Assembly (NCBI RefSeq): GCF_019703515.2
Contig: NC_059385.1
Span: 31,126,001 to 31,190,000 of the forward strand
Direction of reading: 5' to 3'
Source of the DNA: Myxocyprinus asiaticus
Lineage: Eukaryota; Chordata; Actinopteri; Cypriniformes; Catostomidae
Length of the DNA stretch: 64,000 nt
The position numbers were made by a program, and so were the translations under genes. Shown piece after piece: positions 12,243 to 23,761 of the stretch (position 1 is the first letter of the stretch; each line of letters opens with the position of its first letter). Under the pieces are notes generated by a model. The model did not search any database. It was not told the DNA's origin and saw only the letters and a list, made by a program, of their open reading frames with translations.

Positions 12243-12264
12243 ATGTGTGTGTGTGTGTGTGTGT
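11789..12264. repeat. Large compound AT / TATG / GT microsatellite
   Basis: About 475 bp of (AT)n interspersed with GTATAT and GTGTATAT variants end in (GT)n. It is reverse-palindromic, so open frames of IYIY-type residues appear on both strands; these are not genes. It can form cruciforms and is prone to length change and assembly error. Confidence 0.97.
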
Positions 12265-13227
12265 AAACACAGACTCATGCAAAAATGGTGTGAACAGCTC
12301 CAAACTCACATGTCTTTGAGAGCGTGTGCGCAAAACAAGTTTCGTTAAAATTAAAAATAATAATATTATTTATTAATAAAAATTAGCCTATATTAAATCA
12401 ATCTTATTAAAAATAATAATAATAATGATTCTTTTTTTCATTAATTACAAAAATGAACCCCACCAAACCCGAAGTTATTCTTGGAAAAACTGCTCTGAAC
12501 CCGGCCCAGAACCCATCATGCTCGGGTTGGCTAGCAGACCTGTAGTTCACCTTAATATTCCCAAGTTTTAATTTTAGTTTGGAAAGTTTGGTCAAATATT
12601 ATGTTTGTATTAAATTATTTGTATTCTTATTATTACTGTGAATATTTTTAATAAAAATGCCATATGATTTTATTCATAGCTGTTAATTTAATAGTGGTGT
12701 TTTCTAAGGCAAGCATCAGTATTTGGCGATATTTGATCATGTCTGGGGTTAGGGATTGGAACAAACATATTAAACTTAGCTGCCAAACTATTCTTCTTTC
12801 TAAGGAATGATATCTCAAATTGCACTCATTGAGGAGAACTGTGCAGTTGTTTTTCTATGCTATCAGATTTCCAATTTTTGCAGAATGATAAAACCAACAA
12901 AAAGAAAATCCCATAGACCATTTCAAGGACTGTTCGTTGGTGACATCAAGTGATGTCATTGTTCCATGAACACTTCCTGCCTGTCTAAACAGAGATTATT
13001 TAGCAGAGACGGGCCACTTCTGTTAAAATGAATGGGAGAAATTGGAACACCCAATGGCAGCCAACGGTCAACAGATGTAGAAAGGAAGTCCCGCCTTACA
13101 GGTAAAATAGCCAATCACCTTTTAAATACAGAAATCGCCTCTCAATCAACTCGAGAATGCTCATTAGCAATACAATACAGTAAAATTGCATAATCTGAGT
13201 TAAAGACACATAAGTTATTATACCAGT

Positions 13228-13637
13228 TGTGATGGAATGACACGCCCCTCCCATGGATTATTGTCGCCCGCTGTGACTTTTCCCCGGAACCCTGGCACAA
13301 GTTAGATGCGATGCCGGGGATTGGAGCACGTGTTGCAACCTATGGGCCAGGATGTCGGGCCGCTATTCCCCCCAAATGCCGAAGCCCAGGGAATCCAGAC
13401 TGCTGGAGTGAAACTGTGCCCCCACGCGCCTCTGACCAAGGAGGGGAGCCTGTCGTGTCCACCAGGACCCTGTCCACTATCACCTGGACCTTCCCCTGTC
13501 TTCACTACACTTCCTTCACAAAGCCCTTTCCAACACGAAGGCCCCTGATTCCCCTTTGTTTTGGACATTTTAAAGAAATGCCTCTCCGAGGCCTGACACC
13601 ATACCCACTGTGTCTGTCTCTTACTCACCCAGCCACA
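13228..13637. mobile_element. Solo LTR (410 bp)
   Basis: This GC-rich block begins TGTGATGGAATGACACG and ends CCCAGCCACA. It has TG...CA termini with a TGTG/CACA inverted end and is flanked by a perfect 4-bp target duplication, CAGT (13224-13227 and 13638-13641). The sequence either side matches the uninterrupted copy at 30700-31156, which shows the empty site. No internal retroviral or Gypsy genes are present, as expected after LTR-LTR recombination. Family and orientation are unknown. Confidence 0.78.
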
Positions 13638-13828
13638 CAGTGTTGTCAGATTTTACTGCTTATTGGAATTATGTTCTTTTATAGTGACCAACCATTGTGG
13701 AGATTCCGGTCTTTCCCAATCAAGTAGATAGGAGCTGCACTTTTATGACACTTGTTAACATAGAAAAATAGCTGCCCAAACTGCCCAAGAGTGTTCCAAA
13801 GACGGCTCCAAGTGGACTAACTTACCTT

Positions 13829-16691
13829 CAAATCAAATCAAATACCTTTATTGTCACTGAACCATATACACAAGTGCAACAGTGGGTGAAAGTCTTGGGT
13901 GCAGTTCCAAGCAACATAGCAGTATGACAATTACAATAAACATCTGATTTACACATAACACAGTTTACACATCTTGTTACACAACACAATATACACCTAA
14001 TAATATACAAAATACAGTATACTCAAAATAAGAAGACTGTATACAACTGTATGCCGTTCGCACCACCCTTTGCAGGGCTTTGCGGTTGAGGGTGGTGCTG
14101 TTGCCGTACCAGGCAGTGATGCAGCCAGTCAGGATGCTCTCTACAATGCTGGTGTAGAACCGTGTGAGGATGTGGTGGTTCATTCCAAACTTCCTCAGCT
14201 GTCTCAGGAAGAAGAGGCGCTGGTGAGCCTTCTTCACAATGGCCTCAGTGTGGACGGACCATGTGAGTTCCTCAGTGATGTGGACACTGAGGAACTTGAA
14301 GCTGCTGACTCTCTCCACCGGTGCTCCATTGATGAGGATGGGGCTGTGTTCTCTGTCTTTTCTCCTGAAGTCCACAACAAGCTCCTTGGTCTTACTGACG
14401 TTGAGGGAGAGCTTGTGCTCCTGACACCAGTGTGTCAGAGTGTGCACCTCCTCTCTGTAGGCTGTTTCATCATTGTCAGTGATCAAACCTACCACCGCAG
14501 TATCATCAGCAAACTTAATGATGGCATTGGAGCTATGTGTTGCCACACGGTCATGTGTGTACAGGGAATACAGGAGTGGGCTGTGAACACAGCCCTGTGG
14601 GGCTCCAGTGTTGAGGGTCAGTAATGAGGAGATGTTGCTGCCCATTCTAACCACCTGTTGTCTGCTTGAGAGGAAGTCCAGGATCCAGCTGCACAGCGAG
14701 CTGTTTAAACCCAAAGCCCGGAGTTTCACATCAAGCTTGGAGGGCACTATGTTGTTGAATGCTGAGCTGTAGTCTACAAACAGCATTCTCACATATGTAT
14801 TCCTTTTTTCCAGGTGGGAGAGAGCAGTGTGTAGAGTATGTGCAATGGCATCATCAGTGGAACGGTTGCTTCTGTAAGCAAACTGTAGTGGGTCCAGTGA
14901 GGCAGGCAGAACAGAGCAGATGTAATCTCTGATTAGCCTCTCAAAGAATTTGCTGATGATGGGGTTCAGAGCAACGGGACGGCAGTCATTTAAGCAAGTG
15001 ATTTTGAGTTGCTTTGGTACAGGCACAGTGGTGGACGTTTTAAAGCATGTGGGGACCACAGACAAGGAGAGGGAAAGGTTGAAAATGTCCGTAAAAACAC
15101 CAGCCAGTTGGTTCACGCACACTCTGATGACGCGGCCCAGGATGCCGTCTGGACCCGCGGCTTTATGGATATTCACCCATCAGAAAGATTGGGTTATGTC
15201 CGCTACAGAAACGGAGAGTGAACTAACCTCTGTAGCTTCGGTCACAAGAGCTCTCTCTGCGAGGGCGGTGTTATTTCCATCGATACGAGCATAAAAAGTA
15301 TTAATCTCATCCGAGAGAGAGGCAGCGGTGTTCACGCCGGAGTTTTTATTCCCTTTGAAGTCCTTGATGATATTAATTTCCTGCCACATTCTTCTAGAGT
15401 TGGTGTTGAACTGTCCTTCAATCTTGTCCCTGTACTGGCATTTGGCTGCTCTGATAGTTTTGCGGAGGGCATAACTGGCTTGTTTATGCTCCTCCGCATT
15501 CCCGGAATTAAAAGCGGAGGTCAGTGCATTAAGTGCCGCACGAATATCACTATTAATCCACGGTTTCTGGTTAGGGTAGATCCGTATTGTTTTGGTTTAA
15601 ACTACATCTATGCACTTCCTGATGAAAAACGTTACGGTATCAGCGTAGCCCTCGATGTCGTCATCAGAGGCGGACCGGAACATCTCCCAGTCCACGTGAT
15701 CAAAACAGTCCTGTAGCATAGAATCTGGTTGGTGAGAGTGGTCTGATTTGCCAAATGGTGGGCGAGGAGGGATTTGTAACCATCCCAGAAGGGAGAGTAG
15801 CAATGGTCCAAAACCCCTCATGTGTTGCAAGTGATGTGTTGGAAGTATTTTGGTGCGATTGATTTGAAGTTGGCTTTGTTGAGGTTCCCGGTCACAATGA
15901 ACACGGCCTCAGGGTGCGCGGTTTCCTGCTCACTTATACTCCCATACAGTTCCTTGAGTGCCCGGTCTGTGTCGGCTTGTTGGGGGATGTACACAGCTGT
16001 GATAATGACCGCTGTGAATTCCCTCGGTAGCCAGAATGGTCAACACAGAAGCATGAGAAATTCTAGATCAGGAGAGCAGAAAGACTTGATAGAATGTACA
16101 TTCCTCTAATCACACCAGGATTTGTTGATCATAAAACATGCACCACCTCTTCTGCTTTTACCTGAGAGGTCTTTCACTCTGTCCACTTGGTGCACTGAGA
16201 ACCCCACGGGTTAGATGGCTGAGTCTGGAATCTCTGTAGACATCCAAGTTTCTGTAAGGCAGATAATGCAGCAGTCCCTCATCTCTTGTTGGAAAGAGAT
16301 CCACGCTCTCAGCTCACAGAGCTTGTTGTCCAGAGACTGAAAATTTGTCAGTAGAATGCTGGGTAGCAGGGGTCAATTTGCACGACATCTTAGTCTGACG
16401 AGAATGCCGGATCTCCTTTCCCTTTTCCGGCTATGTTTCCGCAGCCGGGCAGCCAGACAAAGGGCTCCGCTGTCGTGAAAACAGCAGGTCGGTATTGAGG
16501 AATTGTAAGTCCGGTTTTCAGTGTGCTATTGAAGAAATAGTGTCCAAAAGTGTTTGTCTATCGTAGACAATAAGGCAGACAACATCCAAGATGAAAAGCA
16601 CAAGAATTGTAGACAAAACAAACAAAAAACTGCAACATTGGGTCGGAGCTCGCAGCACAGCTGCCATACTCGTCGCCATCTTGAAGCATGA
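13829..16691 (-). mobile_element. Full-span EN-RT LINE, minus strand (CR1/L2/Rex1-group type)
   Basis: This is a 2863-bp non-LTR retrotransposon. On its own strand it begins GCTTCAAGATGGCGACGAG and ends in a GATTTGATTTGA short-repeat tail after CAATAAAGGTATT. The short target duplication ACCTT lies at 13824-13828 and 16692-16696. A single long gene (endonuclease then reverse transcriptase) fills it. The tail of short repeats rather than poly-A fits the CR1/L2/Rex1 side of LINEs; I cannot place it to a clade with certainty. Confidence 0.85.
13977..16679 (-). pseudogene. LINE endonuclease-reverse transcriptase pseudogene
   Basis: Reading on the minus strand, the start codon is at 16679 (MATSMAAVLRAPTQCC). 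An apurinic-type endonuclease relic follows, with segments such as FWLPREFTAVIITAVYIP at about 16040-15980. A linker precedes an RT domain that is open for 399 residues (15176-13977), including [46 protein letters not shown] and the catalytic [10 protein letters not shown]. The endonuclease GDFN motif reads GNLN (about 15880), losing a catalytic Asp. Stops and frameshifts break the first half, near 15180, 15400 and several sites above 15600. It is an inactive copy with a still open RT domain. Confidence 0.88.
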
Positions 16692-16760
16692 ACCTTGAAA
16701 AAGAGACTTTGTTGAAAGGATCCGGAAATACATGTTTGTTTACATTCTTGAAATGGTCTA

Positions 16761-18639
16761 TTCTTGCATTTAAGGAGGGACCCAATTCACTTCTAGAGAC
16801 CAGAATATCAGTAGAGACTTAAGAGTGAGCTCTTTTGTATTGCACTGTTGAGCAACCACCCACAACACCCTAGCATTGTGTGAGTGGATTTTGCATGGAC
16901 AAGCATCACTTACATTTTCTTCAGAAAACCCTCATTTTATCCTATTATACCCTCAGGTCACTGGCAAACTGTTATCAGCCCCTGCCAGAACTGTTTAGAC
17001 TTCAGCCATGTGAAAGTCTGTTTTATAATGTCTAGGGAGAGAACTTGATTGTAACCGTTGTAGTGCAGTGGAAGTATGCTTTTCTGGGTTTTATCTGCAT
17101 GGGTTTTGCTCTGAGCATTGCATGTAGTAAAGCACTTTTGTGGTAAGTGTATGGTGTTCAGTTCAAGATTTGTAAGAATCATGCTTTCATGTTTTTGGAA
17201 ATAGTTGTATTAGCCTTATGTATACTCTGGTTTGTTTTTCTTTCTGCATTCCCAGCACAATTGTACAAAATATTTGAGACAATTATTGGTTCCTTTTGGT
17301 TTATTTATATTTTTTGCATTGTGATATTATCCCATTATTTTGTAGTATTACCATGTGTTAACTTTCCCTTGTGTCAGTTCCAAAATCTACCAATAGATTT
17401 GTTAATGGATAGTAAACATTTTCTATTTTCAGTTTTGTTTTTTGTTTTTTTCAAGTTTAAGCAAGTTTGAGGACATGTTGTATAAAGTAAGTATTTTAAA
17501 AAACCCATATCGGTCGACCACTAGTTTTTATAGACCCATAGTATTTAAAAATTGCAGTAGAATTTGTTGTACTATGTTTCATTTATGCTGATTTAAAAAA
17601 ATAAAAAATAAAAACATTGCATCACAGGTATTTTTAACGGCAATATAATACATATACAGTATGTGAAACAACACAAATGTAGGCTTCTTTTTCTTTATGC
17701 AAAATATAATTGCTTTTGACAAATAGTGTATGTTGATGTTCTTTATGGATAGATAATAACAGATCTTTTTATAGGCCGTTTCATCTGTACTTATGTAACA
17801 GTACTGTTTTGAAATATTTTATCGTGGACTGAGCTCTTCTCTCCTGTCAAAACCCATTTCATTGTATTGGTTTCATAGATCCCTCATCTCTCCATCCAAC
17901 TGCATTTCCATGGCCGTAGAGAATAGTCAATTAATTTTCAGAGCTCAGGTTGATAAGTGGAGAATTTAAAATCTGTTTGGTTGGATTTATTCTTATTACC
18001 ACAGACACAGACTACCTGCACAGCAGGTTATAATTCATTAAATTCTGAAATTTTTTTAGGGTTTGTAGTAAATTCAGTTTTAGGCCCACATTTTCCCCTA
18101 GAGAGTTTTGGCTCATATTAGTTTTAATGAGCATCTGACACGTTATGCCTTGAGAGAATTGCATTAATTCTGTCATCTTGCTTTTTTTTTCTTTTTTTTT
18201 CCTCTTAATATTTGAAAAGTCAGTTTTGTTGAGAAAGTTTGACAAGAACATAAGTTCAACAGCAATTATTATTTTTTTGTTGGGCAGTAAGATAATGGTA
18301 ATTAAGCTATTAGTTTAACTACAAGTAGCCAGGCAACATTGCTCTTTTCAATATCATGCTCTTCCAAAGCAAATGAGTCATGATTTTTTAAATGATTAAA
18401 TAGAGATAGCATTGTCAAATGCTACAACATTACATTTTTCCTGACAATATTTTAAGCAAGTTATATCCACAAATCACTCTTAAGTTGTTTCAAATAATTA
18501 GTTAAATCATTTGCAAACCGGTAAGACTGTAAAATTAAAATAAAATAAATTGAACATTTGTCAAATTTATCAAAATAAACATTCAAAAGCAAACACTGTG
18601 CATTTGAATTTTATATGTATACCAAGCACTGAGGATGAC
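16761..18639. other. Intronic DNA, no gene seen
   Basis: AT-rich sequence with T-rich blocks. A ccatatcggtcgaccac fragment at 17505 looks like the end of an unrelated decayed hAT-type repeat. No coding or RNA gene was recognised. Confidence 0.5.
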
Positions 18640-19112
18640 TTTGCATACCAAATGCAAATTTGTGCTGCAATTTCTGGCCGTGATCAACATATTAAATCTA
18701 AACAATGGATTCCTAACGAGCCATTCACACCTGAAGCGAACATTCGTGCTGAATCGTGCACCGACAATGCGGAGCTGTTTTTACAGTGAGTGTGTCATTT
18801 TGTTTCTTCACTTGCCGATGAAATGCCCTGACCAATAAAATATGAACTTTGGATTACTTTTGATCATGTCAAGAGCTGTTACCAAAATGCGTTTGGTGTG
18901 CAAAGGCCTGAAGAGCCAACTGGCTGCGATTTGCCTCTCATAAACGCGATGCCTTTGGGGTGCAAAGTCCTTCACCGTGAAGCTAAAAATAAAGCTTAGC
19001 TTTGTCTGCACGTGATTCGGCAAGAATGTTCGCTCCAGGTGTGATGGCTCGTTAGGAATCCATTGTTTTGATTCAAAATGTTGATGGTGGCGAAAATTTG
19101 CATTCGGTTTTG
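18640..19112. mobile_element. Foldback (palindromic) MITE
   Basis: The left arm at about 18640-18770 contains caatggattcctaacgagcc, attcacacctgaagcgaaca and ttcgtgctgaatcgtgca. The right arm at about 19000-19112 is its reverse complement with scattered changes, including a perfect 20-base AATGGATTCCTAACGAGCCA core. The intervening 230 bp holds no gene. Its inner part (ggctgcgatttgcctctcat) resembles 23645-23680. Confidence 0.78.
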
Positions 19113-20120
19113 GAGGTCTTTGCCGTTACGTCTTGCTCTTATATCAGTGTCTTGCAGGATAAGCAATGCGTTTTAAAACACTGTCAAGATATTAGTTCAG
19201 TTTGGAAAAGTGCGTCTATTGAAGGGAATATTTTCTCATTTTACTTTTTTACTTAAAATAGTGAATATGAATTCACTAAATCTTTTGATTTTATATTGGC
19301 ATGTAAGTTTAAAGGTGCACTCAGTAACTATTATGTTTGTGTCATCTTGGACTTACAGTGACACATAGTGGTGTGGATGCAGCATCATTCAAAATCAATA
19401 GTTTTCAGTTACAGATGCCATTGTAGAAATTCACTAATTTGCCGTGCAAAGGCAAAAGTCCGTAACATCGTTTTTGGTCGAAAATGAGTTATTGATATTT
19501 TTGAGACATTCAAGGCCTCCTTTATCATGTGGATAAGTATCTTGAGTCAATTTCGTTATTTTTTCGAGAAAATAATGGGTTGTCTTAACAGTAACTTCCA
19601 AAAGCCCAGGAGAAACCAAGGCAGAACTTTGAGATTGGCCAATCCATCCACCAGTCAGAGAGCTGTGCATTGGAGCATGGTAGCCAAACTTAACCCTTGA
19701 TTAACCAGCTGTGGCACTACCTTGTAGGCCTGTGGCTGTATTTATTATCTCTTATTCCAATCCCATACATTTTAAATTTGTACATGATTTGTTATATCTT
19801 TGCATTCCAATATTAATTAAATTATGTTTACTCATTAGAAATATCTTGTATTTATTAATATAAGTGTCACCTATCTGCAGTCAACCTGTTAGTTTTGCTG
19901 CACACCAACTGAAGATATTCTTTACCGCTGTGGAGGTATGTGTCATCTCTAATGTATTAAAAATGCCATCAGAATACAACCAAAGCACAGGATAGCAATA
20001 AGTACATGGCTATAAGTAATTGTAAATCATCCAGAATAAATGCCATGATCACTAGATTTTATACAGGTGTTACTATAATGATTTTGTAAATGGTGATCAG
20101 TAACAAAATATTGATAATGT
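19113..20120. other. Intronic DNA, no gene seen
   Basis: Nothing recognisable apart from AT-rich sequence; the short open frames here look random. Confidence 0.5.
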
Positions 20121-20121
20121 G

Positions 20122-20195
20122 GAAGTTACTGCCTTTTGCCTTGGCGTGAATTCTCACTTTTTGTAGACAATACAAAGGCAGAGTACAGTAACTTC
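20122..20195. repeat. Imperfect hairpin
   Basis: gaagttactgccttttgcctt (20122-20142) pairs imperfectly with aaaggcagagtacagtaacttc (20174-20195). A third ttttgcctttgtagggcagta copy follows at about 20369, suggesting a decayed MITE. Confidence 0.5.
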
Positions 20196-20792
20196 ATAAT
20201 AGGGGTCAAAAAAAAGTTTGAGCTCAAGATTTTTTTATGTTGATAAATTTCATTACTAAAACATCTAATTGCCAGATTTCCAGTGTCCTACCTATAATAC
20301 ATTTGGCTGGATAATTAAAAAACTTTGAAGTCATTTTTCTCAGTTCCACACTCTAGCGAGTTAAGGTCTTTTGCCTTTGTAGGGCAGTATTCACAATCCG
20401 CCATAATTAATTTAATCCAACAGTGAAAGTGTCCAATAACAGGGTGGTTACTGAGATTAAGTATTATTCAGTATTCAGCTGGTCATGTGATGCTAAAATT
20501 AAATATTAATTTACTGGATAACCATAAACTACCATTAAAAATGTATTTTTTAAAATAATAGTTTAGAAACATATAACCAGTGACTATTAAAACATACTAT
20601 TTAAAAAATTACAATATTAATTTAAAATACTTAAAATGTATGTAATCACCATATGTACAGTATATAACATAAGTATTTTTCAGCCGGGCAGAATTATTAA
20701 TATTTCTATTCTAGTTTCACCATTGCCCTCTGCTAGGCTGATTTTTAGTCCCACTCCATCCCGGATGGGTCTTTTTGAACTTTAATGAACAG

Positions 20793-21102
20793 TAGTTTTT
20801 GTTAGTTTTACAAGTAAATGAAAGGAACTGTGTTTAATATGCCCTAAAATAATAATAATAAAAGTTATTCAAACATTACTTTTCATGATTCAGACTTTGT
20901 TTAAAGTTTTGTGGGCGTATTGAATCGTGAGTTTAGTACCGTGAACCGAACCAAATCCTTACACCTTTCATAATTTCTGTTTTTGTTTTTTTATCATATT
21001 TTTTATAAAATACAGGACAAATTTTTTAATCTGATTTATCGATTTATCGAAGAAATAATCAAAGATTAATCGATTGTCAAAATAATCTTGAGTTGCATCC
21101 CT
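20793..21102 (-). repeat. hAT-like repeat end (TAGGGCTGCAAC / GATTAATCGAT type), copy 1
   Basis: This is the inverted counterpart of 63687-64000. Both contain gattaatcgat motifs, a stretch matching ggattaaggatttggt..., an (ATT)n/(AAT)n run and ttttacttgtaaaac. The outer end here is GAGTTGCATCCCTA. It belongs to a widespread teleost non-autonomous DNA repeat. Confidence 0.68.
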
Positions 21103-21254
21103 AGTTAACAGCCAGGAATGTTCTTTGCAATAAACAATATAACACAGTGCTGTTTGGTTTATATTTATTCATTGTGCCCTATGGAGCTAAATTCATGACT
21201 AAAGTATTTGAAGCATAAAAGCATGTTGAATTGTTCTAATCGAAAAAGTAAATG

Positions 21255-21344
21255 CATTGTATTATCAGTGCTTGCATTTAAATGCATTGAATTTACAGTG
21301 CTTGCATTTAAATGCGTTGCATTTACAGTGCTTGCATGTTGCTG
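21255..21344 (+). repeat. Three tandem 30-bp repeats
   Basis: Units at 21255, 21285 and 21315 share ATT(A/T)(A/T)CAGTGCTTGCAT. The first two end in GCATTTAAATG, a near-palindrome; the third diverges in its last six bases. Confidence 0.85.
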
Positions 21345-23705
21345 AAATTTAACATGGTTGTATTTTTAAGCATTGAATATTTCATTTGGAAACATTTTAC
21401 AACTAATTTCATCATTAAAAATTAAACAATAAATATTCACCTTCTAAAGTTTGTTTCCAAAATATTCAGTTCATTTGAAAATACTATCTAGAGTTTTCGA
21501 CAGGTAAAATTCAGCCCATTCTATTTCGCTTAACAAAATTTGCTTCCTCAAATTCAGTGGTTGCAGGAAAGAGTACCGATGCACAATCTCAACCTGGTGC
21601 TATTCATTCTCACCATTAGGTGGTGCAATGCAGACGGGTGTTGACTGCTGAAGACCAAAGCTACAGGTAGAGAGAACAGCCATGTACATTTTGATAGTTT
21701 GTTTTTCAATTTGATAAGAAATGAGCAGAAAAAATAAAATAAAATAATATATTACAATAAAAATAATAAATGAATGAATGAAAAATTAATTAGGCCTAAA
21801 GCAATAAACAATAGGCCTACCTTTATTCACAAGTTGGTATAAAGTGGCCGCATGATATAGTATTAAATTCAGAAGGAATGATGTCGAAGTTATACTGTAT
21901 CTACGGGGAAATTTACCATCTTGGCGCGTCTTCCCACATTCCTTCTCTTTACTAATTCCCATCTTCTTCTCTGACACTGAAGGGCGCTGTCACGCGCACA
22001 TTGTTATGCATTGATTATCAGTTTGGGTGCAAAGCGCAGATCTTTGCTTAATCAGTTAATGTTTGTACATTTACTCTATGTTAGTGCTTCCACCACCCTA
22101 TTGTGCACATGAAATAGGCCTGCCAACACGTTAACCTCTTTATACTTTTTATACAGTCGTCACAGACCCTAGAAGCTTGCAGCCCAATGGTCGACCCACA
22201 TATGATAAATGAAAAATTGCAAATGCATATTTGATGAACAAAGCAGTGATTGTGTAAAAACAGTAGATTGTAGCCTCCAGCACAAAAATAATTGCAAAAC
22301 TATGTATTGAATTATGTAGTTAATTAGTTTGATTATTTAAGAATATAATTTTGAACATTTCTCAGCGAGCTAAATTACAAGTATTTCTAAAGTTATGCAC
22401 AAATCTATGAATGAGCCACACTATACGGTCAGATTTCAGTTCTTCATAATGGACAGCAAAGAAGCACTTAAAAGTGCGTTGTGCATTCATGTTAAGTGCA
22501 TGTTTGGGAAACGCACGAGGAAAAGGAAAGAACGTTCGCAACTTTACATGGAGAGAACGCTCTTAAGAGCTAAGACCCATAGTTATCAGAAAAGCATGCA
22601 TGCTTTCTCCGTTTCAGTTTTAAGTGCTTAGAAGCAATGGCAGCTTAGAAAGAAAAGGCATGCAAAGAAAATAGTGCAAAACAACATACATAAATTAAGA
22701 GAAATATCAAGAGATATAAAGCTCTCACTCCCTCATTACACATGCATTTTGTGCAGTGTAGGCGGTGATTGCGTCACGGTTTCAGGGGCAGCCATTGCCA
22801 TATTTACAGTGAACAAAAACTCCATTGCGCACAATACACACACATATTTGTATTTACTAAAACCAACATAATTAAACACAAATTTCGTTATCCACAGTCG
22901 TTTTGTATCTGTCTTACCTCAAGGAGAAGTGCCCTGTCAACAGTTTTTGTTTAATTAAGATGCAGTTGACAACAGATTTTTAACTGGGCTCACTTTGTTT
23001 CTTTAACTGTTGCACTTCATATAGTAGTTAAATAAAATCAGCAGAGAGTAAGTTAAATAATAGAAGTCAGTTGAATCATAATTGTTTGTTACATGAGGTA
23101 AACAAATGATAAAATAAAAATGGCACTTGTGTTTATTGTTGATTTGTCTGTCTTTGATTTGCCTACGAGAAAACCTGATGCATTTATTTTTATTTGTTGT
23201 TTATAATTTCATTCGAATTAAGTGAAATATTTTTGGGTATGGTTTATGATTAGCATTGATGACATTGAAATCAGTTCATTTTAAAATTAGGTTTCATTTT
23301 GTAGTTTAGTTTAACCTGGCAAATCTACATTTGCTGTCATATGCTCCCAAGCCCTGGCTTTCAAATAGTATCTCTTTATGAGATTTTCGAAGGATTATGT
23401 AGTTCGGGAATTTTAACTACATGTGTCTTTTCTTTCATGTTTTCAGCAATCTGATATGAGCTTAGTAAATTGTTGTATGATTGGCTGTGAATAATAAGCC
23501 TTTCAATGACTGCTGCAGCGGCTCAGAAAAATATAAAATATTTTTACCTCTTGTGGCACCTGTCGTGAAGAGCCATGCACGTGAAAGTGCCTGGATATTG
23601 GGTGCACGAGCACCGCTTGCATGCTGCCTCCATGCTGCTAGCAAAACCGCCTGCGATTTGCCGCTTTCCATGTGCCTCTCATTGAAAATGAACTAGATAC
23701 TCGTA
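21345..23705. other. Intronic DNA, no gene seen
   Basis: No exon, RNA gene or clear transposon. At 23560-23690 the sequence resembles the inside of the 18640-19112 foldback element. Confidence 0.5.
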
Positions 23706-23761
23706 AAAGCGAATGTTCTAAAGGCTTGCTAGTGTGTATCGGCCTTTAGAACATTCGCTTT
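23706..23761. repeat. Perfect 20-bp inverted repeat with 16-nt loop
   Basis: AAAGCGAATGTTCTAAAGGC (23706-23725) is exactly reverse-complemented at 23742-23761. It sits next to sequence related to the foldback element at 18640 and is probably the joined ends of two such elements. Confidence 0.85.

Larger units (their letters stand above)
12991..16760. repeat. Dispersed repeat copy A, split by a solo LTR and a LINE
   Basis: The segments 12991-13227, 13638-13828 and 16697-about 16740 read in order as the reverse complement of 30700-31156. Shared landmarks include agagattatttagcagaga, aaggaagtccc(g/a)ccttacagg, ACAGTG(T/C)TGTCAGATTTTACTGCT, GAG(T/C)(G/A)TTCCAAA and AAAAAGAGACTTTGTT. The interruptions coincide with two insertions that carry their own target duplications. 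No transposase was seen, and its class is unknown. Confidence 0.78.

Noticed and set aside
11656..12348. Several open frames of 120-225 codons on both strands rich in Ile, Tyr, His and Thr
   Set aside because: They are translations of the (AT)n/TATG microsatellite and have no non-repetitive coding content.
13302..13727. Overlapping open frames of 80-138 codons on both strands
   Set aside because: They lie mostly inside the solo LTR; the openness follows from its high GC content and no domain is visible.
14070..14624. 184-codon plus-strand open frame
   Set aside because: It is antisense to the open RT domain of the minus-strand LINE; the minus-strand reading has the RT motifs.
17495..17530. 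ccatatcggtcgaccacta as a possible transposon end
   Set aside because: It resembles a hAT-type repeat end, but no partner terminus or target duplication was found.
22395..22954. Plus-strand frames of 61-78 codons
   Set aside because: Short, no domain, no splice context, and composition like the surrounding intron.
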